Source: Sorex araneus (Eukaryota; Chordata; Mammalia; Eulipotyphla; Soricidae). Taken from it: a stretch of DNA of 64,000 nt. Location of the stretch: contig NC_073304.1 in assembly GCF_027595985.1 (NCBI RefSeq), forward strand, positions 143,315,969-143,379,968. The letters are read 5' to 3'. Positions 42,600 through 52,959 of the stretch are shown piece after piece. Every line of letters starts with the position of its first letter. Position 1 is the first letter of the stretch. A program made the position numbers and the translations under genes. Below the pieces are notes generated by a model. That model did not search any database. It was not told the DNA's origin and saw only the letters and a list, made by a program, of their open reading frames with translations.

Positions 42600-43690
42600 G
42601 CACTCGATCTTACCGGCTTGGCAGCGGCGCCAGGGGCGGGGCCCACTCCCGCGGAGACTCAGGACTGAGCCCAGCCCTCTGCAGGCCCTGCAGGCCCGCG
42701 TGTCTGGGAACCCGCAGGGCGGAAGCGGAGTCACGGCCCGGGGGGCATCGCTTGTCCGAGCGCGCCGCCCCGCGGCCACCGCGGGCACTGCAGGCCACAG
42801 GCTTCTGAACACAGGCGATCCACACCTTCACGGCCGCTCCCGGGGCCAGGAGGTTCCGCCCCGAGAGTGCACGGGCACACAACGGCAGCAGGACGCGGGG
42901 ACTCTATCCTGGGACTGAGCTGCAGACTCTGAACTCTGCTCCCTTGTTCCCTGCCACTGACCCCGACCCAGGCCTCTCAGAGAGTCATGAAGGGTGAGGT
43001 CGACGTGGGCATCACGGTGACCGCTGCCGTCTGTCCCCGCGGGCGCTCGGGGGCGGCGCCCGGCGTGGGGGCGTCCCGAGGGCTGTCCGGAGCGGTCCCC
43101 ACTGCGAGCGCGGGTGGAGACGGGTGGCTGGAGCCCAGACGCGAAGGCGTGCGAGAGCGAGGGTCTTTCGTCCTAGGAACGCTCCTTCCTCCGCCCCCAA
43201 GTAGAAGGGCCCCGCTACCCTGGCCGGCTGCACTCACCGCACTCGCAGGCCGGCCGCGTGCGGGCTGCGCCCGGGGCCCCGCAGAGCCCGGGCGGCGCCG
43301 ACGGCCCGGGGGGCCCCGCAGAGCCCGGCGCGTGCCGCTGCGTCTGCCCTGGTCTTGTGGGCCGGGCCGGGCTCCTGTGCGCGCGCACGGTCCAGGCTGG
43401 CTGTGCTGCAAGCCAAGCTAACGCCTCCACTCCCGCAGCCTCGAACCCGCGCCCCTGGGCCTGGCTGCAGAGCCACCGTGCCCTCCTGAGCCTCCTCGCG
43501 CGGCCCGGCCGGCTTCCGCAGCGGCGCCCGGGGCCAGGTTTCCCGGGAATTCCGGCGCGGGGCTCCAGCGCCCCCTGGCGGCGGCCGCAGCAAGCGCCAA
43601 GCCAGAGTCCGCTGCCCCGGGCGGCCACGCAGCCCGCGGGCCTGCATTTCCCCATCCGCTCGCGGGGCGGCGCCAAGGCCTAGTCTCTTC
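42600..43690. promoter_or_regulatory. Orphan CpG island
   Basis: Dense CG dinucleotides and GC-box-like cccgcccc runs across about 1.1 kb. It is flanked by the GA tract and a Z-DNA-prone TG/CG tract. No known gene was recognised. On the minus strand GAGTGCG|GTGAGTGCAG (about 43240-43225) is a strong splice donor, so a minus-strand first exon is possible. Confidence 0.7.
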
Positions 43691-43764
43691 TGCCTTAATG
43701 ACGTCGGTGGTGGTGAGGGGGGGTTATTACAGCCTTTAGAAATCAAACCGGGTAGGAGATGGCT

Positions 43765-43766
<2 letters not shown>

Positions 43767-43832
<66 letters not shown>

Positions 43833-43841
43833 CGCACGTGT
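43767..43841. repeat. (TG)n-(CG)n alternating tract
   Basis: About 28 tg units run directly into gcgcgcgcgcgcacgtg. The whole stretch is strict purine-pyrimidine alternation. Confidence 0.96.
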
Positions 43842-43849
43842 TAGGGCAC

Positions 43850-46400
43850 TGGTGAAAGCAATAAAACTCAGATCGCTTCCTTGGAGAGATAGCAATGGCC
43901 ATAGTGCGCTGGGGGGATCAGGGGTTTATTTGCAGATCCTGGATAAAAGATGATATATCGACACAGTTTAGAGTGTCATTGCGCCTGGCCTCTCAGGAAG
44001 CCACAAGTACATACTTCCTGAAATACCAGCCAACACAATATCTAATCCACATGCCACTTAAGCACAGGAGCATCTCACAAGTTCTCGCCTGCTTCCTTAC
44101 TCTGGGAGAGGATACCCCAACTTGGGAGAAACTGTGGTACCCAGACGCCTCTGCCCTTAGCCACTGTCTTCAGACCAAGCAGTCACTTAGCAGTGGGTCC
44201 AATAAATACATTCAAGAACTGTCCTTATGCCCAGTAAATAATTGCATTAGCTTTTCAATGACAAGGTTCTTGAAAAGGCTTGAGAAATCCACACCAGGTC
44301 TCAACTAGCCCAACAGCCAATAGGTGAGGATGTTTATTTCCTTTGGTGGGGAGGAGAGCCTTCTATCAACTTATCTATTTTCGCTAAACATGACAAGGTT
44401 GAGAACAGGAAAGGGGGCACAGAGCTGTGTTCAGTACAGGCTATATACTGGGCCACTTTGCCCAGGAGGGATATGTGTGCGCTTCTATATTTTATCACCA
44501 TAACACATTACAAAACCTTTTTCTTTAGCACATTTTAGTGTGGTGGTGGAGGGCTGCTTATGAGATTTTTTAGTCCTATGATGGGGGGAGACATACACTC
44601 AAATGGTCTCTGACAGCCCTGAGCTAACTTGGTCAGCATAGGTGAGGTGAAAGCTGACCCAGAGTGTGTACCCTGAGGTCTCACTGTCCCTAAGTTTCTG
44701 AAAAAAGCAACTGAGGGGTTATTGAGAACCAGCTAGAAGGTCTGTCGGTTGTTCTCTCCTCTGGCCTGGGCCAAAGAGAAGCAGTGGACTAGAGAAAGAA
44801 GCTTCTGAACTGGCTTCTTGTTCTGGGAGAGAGTATCGATGTCCTTGAACTGAGTGGGACTGTCAGGGAGTGGATAACCAGGAGGTCTCTTGGGGTCCAA
44901 GTAGCCTCACACCAGTTACAGCTCAAAGTGAGAGAGGCCAGAGTGGAGTGGCCGGTACATGCATTTATGACAGACCTCAGGCAAGGTTGGGTTCAGGGCC
45001 TTTCTCTAACACGAAGCCATGGCCTACAGGCTTGGAAGCACCGCCCAGGCCCTGGGCACCTGGTTTCTGTGCCCACTACAAACTGGTGACCTCAAAGCAG
45101 GGGTGGGGATAAGCCTGGCTGCCTGCTGCAATTTGCTGACTCGCCCAAGCCCGCAAAGGACAGCAGGCGCTAGGTCTGCAGACCTGAGCCAGAGTGCGAG
45201 GCCAATATTTGGTAGAGGAGACAGAGACAAGAGAGCCATCCAGTTCTCTGTGTCACGGGGCCTGGGCAGGGCAGGCGCCCTCTGAAGCCATCAAAGACAG
45301 GGGTGGCTTTTTTCCCCTCCTCCAACCTCCTCCCCAATAGATATAGCACGAATTTTTAATGCGTCTTCCTTTCACAGACAACAATACAGGGTTTGAAAGC
45401 CTGACACAATTTGGGTTTTGTGCGGGTCCTTCCTCGCGCTCCCTTGGCCCAGCTGGCCATATGGAATCCAGCATGGAGCTCCCGGATGACAAAGGGACCC
45501 AGTGACAGGCCCAACAAAACCCCAAGGAGACTTCTGCCTGACTCCGGGATTCACTGCCCGCGATAAGCGCGCTGAGTGGTGCGGGCGGAGGGGGAGGGCA
45601 GGCAGCCCCTTCTCCCTCTTCCCCTCTCTGAGTCCCCTGCATCCTTTCTCTGCCCCTCTTTAATATGCACGCCTCTAACATCCCGGCTCCCAGCTCGCCC
45701 ATTGTGCCGTTTTGTGCAGCCCGCTGTAGATTGGGCGAAGATAGACTGCTGAGGCAGACTCCTCCGGGCGCGCTCCCAGGGTGCTGGGGTTAGGGCCCCG
45801 CAGGGCTCTGCGGGCACTTTTATTGACTCCATGGGCCCAGGGACAGAGCGGCAGGCGGCCAGCCCACCCCCCGCTACAGGAGGTGTGAGCACACACCCAG
45901 ATGGCAGGCTCCAGGGGCTGGCCACCGCCCCCACAGCACCCCAAGGAGCAGGCAGAAGAAGCCTGAGAGAGTCTGGAGTGACCCATTTTCTCCCCGGAGG
46001 GCTGGGCGACTCCGCGGTGACTGTAGGCCCGCAGAAATCCTGGGGTCTGCAATAGTCAAAATCAGCTGGAGTCCTGGGGTTGTGCCTCAGGCCTAGTGAC
46101 ATTTCCACCTGCAGCCTACCGGAACTCCCACCTCTCCTTCCCAGAAGTGAGCATAGGATGCTGTGTGCTCAGTACAAGAACTAGTTGGGCATTAATCTAT
46201 TGCACAACAAATGAGAATGGGGGCTTGGGGGTAATGGGAAGGGGATTCTACTATTCCACTCTGCAAACAGCAAGGAATCGAACACCGCACAGGTCCCAGG
46301 CCAGTGTGGGGAACAAAGGGAGACTAGCATTTAGGAAAGCCTGCACGGGTCGGGTGGGCCTGGAGATAGGAAAGGACATTTAGGGGGCTATTAGGCAGAC
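43850..46400. other. Unique sequence, no gene recognised
   Basis: Moderate to high GC, free of recognised SINEs and L1. ORFs on both strands overlap and lack domain motifs. Confidence 0.35.
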
Positions 46401-46424
46401 ACCCGCGCCCTCAATTACCCGGGG

Positions 46425-46575
46425 CGGATGCGCAACGGAGGAATAACGTGTAATCACGTCCCAGTGCGTGCGGCGCTGAGAGCTATTGACGCGCAGATTT
46501 GGTCACACGGATAATCATGTTTACTTTAGATATTGAATTAAATCTGATCATCAACTAAAGGGAGCGGTAAAGTCA
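46425..46575. promoter_or_regulatory. Candidate enhancer with FOX and homeodomain-type motifs
   Basis: Includes gtgtaatcacg, ggataatcatg, TGTTTAC (46518-46524, the FOXA core) and gaattaaatctgatcatc. The texture is typical of a conserved non-coding element about 1.4 kb beyond the NKX2-2 polyadenylation signal. Conservation was not tested. Confidence 0.4.
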
Positions 46576-46579
46576 GCTG

Positions 46580-47600
46580 GGACCGCTCCTTTCGCTCTGC
46601 CGGCTCGCTCCCGCCCTACCCCTCACCCCCCACCTCTCACCCCCTCCTCGCCCAAGTCCAAGTCAGGAAAAGGCGCGGAGGAGTTGAGAATCGGAGACGC
46701 TGTTTCCGAAGGAGCCAACTTTCAGCCCCAGGAGACTCAGCGTGCCGGCTAGGCGTCGAGGCACACGGCCCGGGGAATCTTGTCGGGAATCCGTGAGCTG
46801 GAAGAGAGGGCACAGTTGCTCCCCGACTCTCCCACCCCGCCACCACCTGCACTCCCGTCCGTAAGACTCGTGGAGAAGCTCTTCCGCAGACGCGCGCCAC
46901 CTACGGTCCCGGGTCTTCCCGCCGCCCGGGTGGGAGGGATAAGTTCTGTACCCCTCGGATGCGGACGCTCTCCTCCCCACACCCCAAACCCCACCCCAAG
47001 CCCTTACACCCTGTTCGCTCCCCTCGCCTTCTCCCCCCTCACTGCCCTGAAGGCCCGGCCCGCCGCCTCCTTCTCAAACTCCCAGTCTAGCAAACAACTA
47101 TTCATCTTCAGGACAGAGATCTGGCTTGAAGGACCAAATAGCCCCAATTCTAGGAGAGGGCGAGGCCCCCGGTCCCTCTGGACGCGGGGGGTGGGGGGGG
47201 CGGACGCGGCGAGGTGGAGGAGGGAGTGCGCCCTCGGCAGGAAAGGCTACTGGTCCCCGCACCCAAGCGCCTCCAAACCGAAGAGCCTGGTGGGAGGAAG
47301 CCGCAGCACCCCATCCCGTTCCCCGAGCCCCCCATGTCCGCTACCGTCTCCCCAATACTCCAGCGTCCCGAAACCTCCCTCGGAAGCCAGCACCCGGCCA
47401 GCAGACTTGAAAAGTGGGTGGGGAGCCGAGAGCGGCGGGGTCTCCAGCTCCGCGCCCGGCCCCTGCTTGGCCCGTGGGGAAAGTCTCTAGTGCAGGGCCC
47501 TCGGCAGCTTCTCGGGCTCGAGGAGCCGCTTGGGGGTGGCGGGAGCCGAAGCCTGCTCGTCTCGCTTTGGCTGGTTGCAAAGTCACTTTTCTTCTGAAGC
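46580..47600. promoter_or_regulatory. CpG-rich block downstream of NKX2-2
   Basis: High GC with many CG pairs and G/C runs. Overlapping ORFs on both strands (for example 46780..47490) show no known domain and are likely GC artefacts. Confidence 0.5.
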
Positions 47601-47924
47601 CAGAGCTCGGCGCCTGGTATTCAGATCGTGAGGAGGTCCCGGGAAGGCAAGAGACCCCTGACTTGGGGTCGCTGGTTCGTGGGTCCCTGGACTTGGTGCT
47701 CTCCCTTTAGGCCAGGGTCCGAGGAACCCAGCCTGTCCCACCAACCCGAGGCGGCCTTCTTGGGGACCCCCTTCCCCCACCCCCCACCTCACCACACACA
47801 CATTTTCCTGTCCCGAAGGGATTTGGGGTAAGGGCACTACAAATAGCCTGGCCCGGCTTGGTGACCCGAGGTCTCAGGCCTGGTGCAGGGCGACAAAGTA
47901 AGACAAATGGGAGGGCTGGGCTGG

Positions 47925-48868
47925 GTTTTTTGAAACACAGGATTTTTATTAAAATTCTTATTTTAAAAAAATGGAAAGCTGTCGGCGCCCGGCGCTCTTG
48001 AGGGTAACCACACCAAACCGCTGAGCTCCAAGTTCCGTGGCTCAGGACCCTTCATGGGGTGGGAATGGGCTGGGCTGAGCTTCTCGCCTACACATTTTCC
48101 CTTGCTTGTATTTTAGAAATGTTTGCACTGAACACAATTGGTGGGGGGAGGGAGGAGAAGAAAAAGAAAGAAAGAAAAAGAAAGAAAGCAGGGGCGACCA
48201 AACAGAATCAAACCAAAACAAACGACAAAGAAAGGAGTGAGCTCCAGGGGCCTGGCCCTCCTCAAGGTCATCCTGGCAATAATCATCACCGATATTTACA
48301 ACGAAAAGAGAAATCTGCCACCGGTTGTCAGAATGTTTACATGGCCATAAATATTTTGCATTTTCTTATATAAAAAAGGAGAAAAAATCCTCTCATTTTT
48401 TTTAAAGTGTTCTCCACTGCTTTAGAAGAAGACGGCTGACAACATCTACTCACACAAACATATTTTACAAAATTCACAAATGCGGAAGGTGGTGGTGTAG
48501 GTGGTGGTAGGGGGATGCGTGTTCTCTCTCTTTTTTTCTCAAGTGAGAACGTGAACGTGGCACAATTTGGTCCCGCAAAGGAGAGGCCAAGAAGCAAAGC
48601 TGCGCAAACACTGTAAACCGGCTTAGAGTCCAGCCCTCCGCCAAGGTTCGGGCAAGAGAGGGATGGGGACACTGCCGGCTGCGCGAATCAGCCGCTCCGC
48701 GAGTGCGCAGGTAGCTGCCCAGCGCCTCTTCACTCAGCCAAGAGTCAACTCGACCCCACAATAATTATTTGTAATAATATTATTAAGTACCCACCACCAG
48801 GACCGAGTCCTTCTCGCGGCCGCCGGCCTGGGGTCTGGGCCTGGGGCCGCGAGTCTCAGAGGCGGTGC
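47925..48868 (-). other. NKX2-2: NKX2-2 3' untranslated region
   Basis: Runs from the stop codon to the AATAAA at 47950. It contains an AU-rich patch right after the coding end (48758-48785, aataatattatta and aaataattatt) and a purine patch (48150-48190). The exact cleavage site is inferred. Confidence 0.65.
47945..47950 (-). terminator. NKX2-2: NKX2-2 polyadenylation signal
   Basis: AATAAA on the minus strand, about 920 bases after the stop codon. Cleavage would fall near 47925. No better AATAAA lies between. Confidence 0.7.
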
Positions 48869-49561
48869 TCACCAAGTCCACTGCTGGGCCTGCACCAAGG
48901 GGTGCGCTGTGGGGTATTGGGGGTTGCTGGCCGAGCTGTACTGGGCGTTGTACTGCATGTGCTGCAGAGACTGCGCGCTGTAGGCCGAAAAGGGGAGGCC
49001 CGCCTGGAAGGTGGCGGCGGCCAGGTCCTGAGCTTTGAGCGCGTGGCACGGTTTGCCGTCCCTCACCAGCACCGGCACGGCCACCCGGCGCGGCGAGGGC
49101 AGGGGTGTCACCTCCATACCTTTCTCGGCCCGCGCGCGCTTCATCTTGTAGCGGTGGTTCTGGAACCAGATCTTGACCTGCGTGGGTGTGAGGCGGATGA
49201 GGCTGGCTAGGTGCTCGCGCTCGGGCGCCGACAGGTACCGCTGCTGCCGAAAGCGCCGCTCCAGCTCGTAGGTCTGCGCCTTGGAGAAGAGCACCCGCCG
49301 CTTGCGTTTCTTGCCCGCGTCGCCCCCGCCGCCCGGGGTCTCCTTGTCATTGTCCGGGGACTCGTCGGCCGACGGCTCCGGGGACTTGGCGCTGGAGTCC
49401 TGGGGCGCTGCGCTGGCCGCCAGCCCGTGAACTGGGAGGGTGGGAAGAGAGGGGCGAGTTAGACGCCCGCGGTCGCCCCGCGGGCCGGGCCGGGCCCTGC
49501 GAGCCCCGCCGCGCCGCCGCCGGGCCCCACCGCCTCCACCTGACCTTCGGCCCCGCTTCAC
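48869..49561 (-). other. Intron-initiated ORF in frame with NKX2-2 exon 2
   Basis: An ATG at 49561 opens a 230-codon frame that crosses the exon 2 acceptor without a stop. It adds about 44 Arg/Gly-rich residues ([19 protein letters not shown]) before HGLAAS. With the TATA box at 49912-49919 it could serve an unspliced alternative transcript lacking the TN motif. It may equally be a GC-rich chance extension. Confidence 0.35.
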
Positions 49562-50561
49562 GCCCGACCGAGCAGTCGGCGACCCCCGGGTGGGGGTGGG
49601 GGAGCGGAGAAGCCGCAGGAGGGCTGACTCGGGCTCGAGGTTCGGGGGTTCGCACCGTGTGGGTGCGTGTCGGGGGGAGTGGCGCGGGGATGCTCAGCGC
49701 GGGTTAAGGGCTCCGGCCCCCTTAAGCAGTTTCCTCTCCGGAAAGACGTGGGCAGATTTTTAAGAGAAAAACCCCACAATCCTGGCATTGATCGGCTCGG
49801 CCATGTAAGGCAGGTTTTTGGGGGCTTTCGTTTTGGCCTTCGGACTTTCTCGACACCCTCCGCAACGCACAAAGCGTCCTCTATGATCGTGCAGGGGGCA
49901 GGGTGACGAGCTATTTATACCCGGGCCCCCGGAGCCACCCCGCCCGCTGCCGGTGCCCCGCCGGCCGGCTCGCTCCGAGCTGTGGGCCAGTTCCTCCGGC
50001 TGTGGCAGCGGAGTGGGGGCTTGTGATCCGGCCGGAGTCCTAAGTCCGAGCTGTCATCTGTCACCCTCGGGAGGTATTTCTCTTCCCTCCCCCTTTCTCT
50101 TAATTTCTTGCATTGGGGAAAAAAATAAATCGAGACCGGCCATTTCCCGGGAGTTGGAGGGTTGGAGGAGGAGGAAGCGTCGGCGGGGCGGTGGGACCCC
50201 TTTCCCGGCGCAGGCAGGGCCGCGGCTCTCGGTCCCCGACCTGCTCCCCCCAGCGCCCAGCCGGGCTGGACCGGTCACGGCGGCCAAAGTTTCGCTACTC
50301 ACGGGAGTACTGGAGGCCCTCGGTGCTGGCCAGCCAGCGCGTGTAGGGGTTGTCGCTGCTGTCGTAGAAGGAGCTCTTGAGGGGCAGGCTCTGCACCGTG
50401 TCCAGGGCACCCTGCCCCAGCGGTCCAGCCCTCTTGGCGGGCTCCGGCCCCTCACTCTCTTCCTCCGGTCCTTCCGTCACCGAGCCCTCCTCGTCGTTGG
50501 TGTCCGGCAGGTCCAAGATGTCCTTGACCGAAAACCCCGTCTTTGTGTTGGTCAGCGACAT
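48869..50561 (-). CDS. NKX2-2: NKX2-2, NK2-class homeodomain transcription factor (two exons)
   Basis: NKX2-2 is a nuclear DNA-binding regulator that specifies ventral neural progenitors (V3), oligodendrocyte maturation and pancreatic islet cells. Exon 1 is 50561..50303 and exon 2 is 49431..48869. The intron (49432..50302) has GT/AG ends (CCC|GTGAGTAGC; CCTCCCAG|TTCAC) and phase 1. The spliced product is 273 residues, the family length. The start [20 protein letters not shown] holds the TN repressor motif (residues 9-20), which recruits Groucho/TLE. An acidic linker follows, then the homeodomain (about 128-187) with [13 protein letters not shown], including the NK2-specific Tyr54. The NK2-specific domain follows ([15 protein letters not shown], about 204-218), then a Tyr/Gln-rich C-terminus ending [11 protein letters not shown]. 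No lesion is visible. Upstream DNA carries GLI and SOX-type sites. Confidence 0.98.
49912..49919 (-). promoter_or_regulatory. Intronic TATA box
   Basis: The minus strand reads GGTATAAATAGC, a full TATA consensus, within the NKX2-2 intron. Transcription would start near 49885 and run into exon 2. Confidence 0.5.
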
Positions 50562-50965
50562 GGCTCGGGACCCCGCAATTTGCGCCGCAAAGTTGTAGCT
50601 TCACTTGGGTCAATTCGTGACGCTCCCCGATAGGGGCGGGGGAGGGCTGGGGAGGGGGAGGGCTAGGGGGAGGGGTCGGTAGGGACTTTAATGATGGAGA
50701 TAATTATTGATTTTTAAAAAAGAAAGGAAGGAAGAACTTGCCGGAAAGGGGAGAAAAAAAGCCCCACGCGGTACCAGTCTCGCCTCCGCGAGCACGCGGA
50801 AACGACGGGAGCGGGGAGCGGGCAGCGCGCGGTGGCCGAGTTGGCAACTCCAGGAGGGGTGCCAAGGCGGCGTCAGCTCGGACTCCGGCGGCCGCTTGGC
50901 GCGCGGTGGCGGCTGGTGGCGAGGAAAAAATGGGCCATTGCCCGAGCGATCAGTCCATATAAGGC
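50562..50965 (-). promoter_or_regulatory. NKX2-2: NKX2-2 5' leader and proximal promoter
   Basis: The sequence upstream of the ATG is GC-rich with an AT patch (50690-50720). CCATATAAGG at 50955-50964 fits a CArG box and, on either strand, a weak TATA element. The transcription start cannot be set from sequence alone. Confidence 0.5.
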
Positions 50966-51169
50966 TGGGCTCCACTCACGAACCTGGGGAGAGGGGGGTG
51001 GGAGGGAAGAGGGAGGGAAAGAGGGAGGGAGGGGAAGCGGGATGGGAGCTAGCGAAGGGTGGAAAAAAGGGGGGTATTAAAACGCAAAGGTTGGACACGT
51101 GTGGGCGGGTCTTGGAAGTCAAGTGGATGAAGACAGTATTTGCAGATGTGAAATTGTGGGTTTTGGGGA

Positions 51170-51240
51170 GCTCTGCGCTTCCAGCCAACGGCCCTCTAGA
51201 GCAAGATGAGAGGTGTAACGTGTCAATTAATTGCAAAGAC
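51170..51240. promoter_or_regulatory. Possible homeodomain site cluster upstream of NKX2-2
   Basis: gtgtcaattaattgcaaag (51217-51235) is a paired TAAT core in otherwise GC-rich DNA, 0.65 kb upstream of the start codon. Confidence 0.35.
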
Positions 51241-51299
51241 GGGGCGAGGCTGTTTCCCCCCCACCCAGTATTTACATACAAAGGACCACCGCGTCGCTC

Positions 51300-52600
51300 G
51301 CGAGTCCTCACACTTGAAAGAGCTGTTTTCACAAATTGCATCTTAAAAAAAAAAAAAAGCGGGGGGAGGAGGAGACAAAACAAAATAGAAACCGGGAGGA
51401 AGAAGAAAAAGGAAAAAAAAACCCTTCACGTTCACCGGTTCCTACATCCCTGCCCCCGGGACCCCCCCCCCGCCCCCAGCACGCAGGAATATTGGCGATT
51501 CGTGGCGCCTTTTGGAAAAGGGGTGGGGGTGAGAGTTGAGCGCGGAAATCGCCCCTTCTCATCTCTGGTGGTTCCCTAAACAAGATCGGGTTCAAATGGC
51601 AAGAGCCCAACTTCTGTAAGCCTCCTAGGTCAATATTTTGGTTGAGGCTTAAGGATGAGTACTAGAAATGACAAGGCAAGTAATTGATTCTAGTTAACAC
51701 CGAAAGAGCCGAAACCCAGGAGAGGGATCGCTCGCGGTCTGCGGAGCCACCACCAAGCCACAGCCGCCGCCCCGCCGCCCCTAGTTATTTGCTAAAGACA
51801 TTTATTTCCTTCACCCCGCCTCCCCCGGGGCCCACCCCTAACCCATTTCTTGGGGCCTAGGTGGACAGCCCCGTTCCCTCTCCTTAGTGGGAAGCGGAAG
51901 GAGAGGAGCGGCGGGCGAAGTCTAGCCGGGCCCGACCCGCCGATCTCCTGGGGTGCCGGAGAGCAGAGAGAGCACGGGGCCCGCGACACCCAGCCTTCTC
52001 CCCCACCCCGCCCTCAGGCCTCCTCTCGAAGCCCCGGGCAATGGAGCAGCCACGGAAAGGGAGAGAGGAGGGGCTGGGGCTTCTGGGGCACAGTCTCTAA
52101 CTCGGGGTGAGGAACCCTACTGCTTGGGGGCGGCTGGGGGGCAATAACCTGTTTTCTCAGCAGTGTTATGCTCCCACTTGAGTCCTGGGATCGCGTCTCC
52201 TTGGAGTCCCCGGGGCGCGTTCGGAGGACGTGCTACCGGCTCCTAATTTGCCTTATGTTAGGGTCAAATTGCCAACCTCTCTCCAGCTCGGAGGTTGAAC
52301 TTTCTCAGGATGGAGGGCGCTGAGGAGGAAACTTCCACCCACACTTGTCGCCGCTCCTCCTAGTGTTACTGGGTGGGGGGGAGGAGGGGGCCAGTTTGCT
52401 ACACCTGAGGCACCTCGGCCCTGATCGTCAGGTGCAGCCAAGCAGAAGGGATTCCTGTGGGAGTCGGTCTAACCTCCCCATTTCATTTGGCGGGTTGGTA
52501 TACCAGGGGCACCAGGGCCTTGGAGGGCACAGCTGCGGCCTCTCCGGGGTCGCCAGCGCAGGGCTGTCCAGCCCTCTCCGAGAACTGCCAGGCGGCTTTC
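51300..52600. other. Upstream intergenic DNA, no gene
   Basis: GC-rich, transposon-free. Contains poly-A (51345-51358) and poly-C (about 51464-51473) runs. Overlapping ORFs have no domains. Confidence 0.35.
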
Positions 52601-52619
52601 TCCAGTCCTCGCTGCCTCG

Positions 52620-52880
52620 CCCCCAGTATGTGACGTGGGTGACAATGGCCCAGGTTAGAGCAAGCCCCTCGCCGGCGCGTCCTGGGTGGTCGGACCCGGG
52701 CAAACACAAATACAAACCGATTGCTAAGCTGCGGACAATGAGCGAAATGTAGACAAATGTCCCGCTCCCGTTGGAAGCCTTTGTCCAGGCTCGGTTTTTG
52801 CATTTATTTCAGTGGCGAAATAATGCATGATTGACGCTCTCTTTCAATGTGTCCTAACTGTTTGGAATAAATCTAAGGTT
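52620..52880. promoter_or_regulatory. Candidate Shh-responsive NKX2-2 enhancer
   Basis: Holds TGGGTGGTC (52683-52691), the exact complement of the GLI consensus GACCACCCA. It also has ACAATGG (52642), ACAATG (52735), CCTTTGTCC (52778-52786) as SOX/TCF-type sites, and taatgcatgattgacg (52821) as homeodomain-type sites. It lies 2.1 kb upstream of the NKX2-2 ATG. Mouse Nkx2.2 is known to be a direct Gli target through an upstream element. Equivalence with this block is inferred. Confidence 0.6.
52683..52691 (-). promoter_or_regulatory. GLI binding site, perfect consensus
   Basis: The minus strand reads GACCACCCA with no mismatch. Confidence 0.65.
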
Positions 52881-52959
52881 GTTCCTAGTTGTCATGGCAT
52901 TCAACCCTTTTCAATGGACTATCTCTTCATTCATTTCTGAATCCGTCCACAATATTAAG

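Larger units (their letters stand above)
48780..50900. promoter_or_regulatory. CpG island over NKX2-2
   Basis: High CG density covers both coding exons, the intron and the proximal promoter, as expected for a Polycomb-regulated developmental gene. Confidence 0.8.

Noticed and set aside
41508-42812. Very long ORFs on both strands (up to 415 codons)
   Set aside because: They arise because a pure GA/CT tract has almost no stop codons; the products are monotonous Arg/Glu/Gly or Ser/Pro/Leu repeats.
43215-43902. Minus-strand ORFs in the orphan CpG island as a protein gene
   Set aside because: Composition-driven and with no recognisable family; only the splice donor is worth following.
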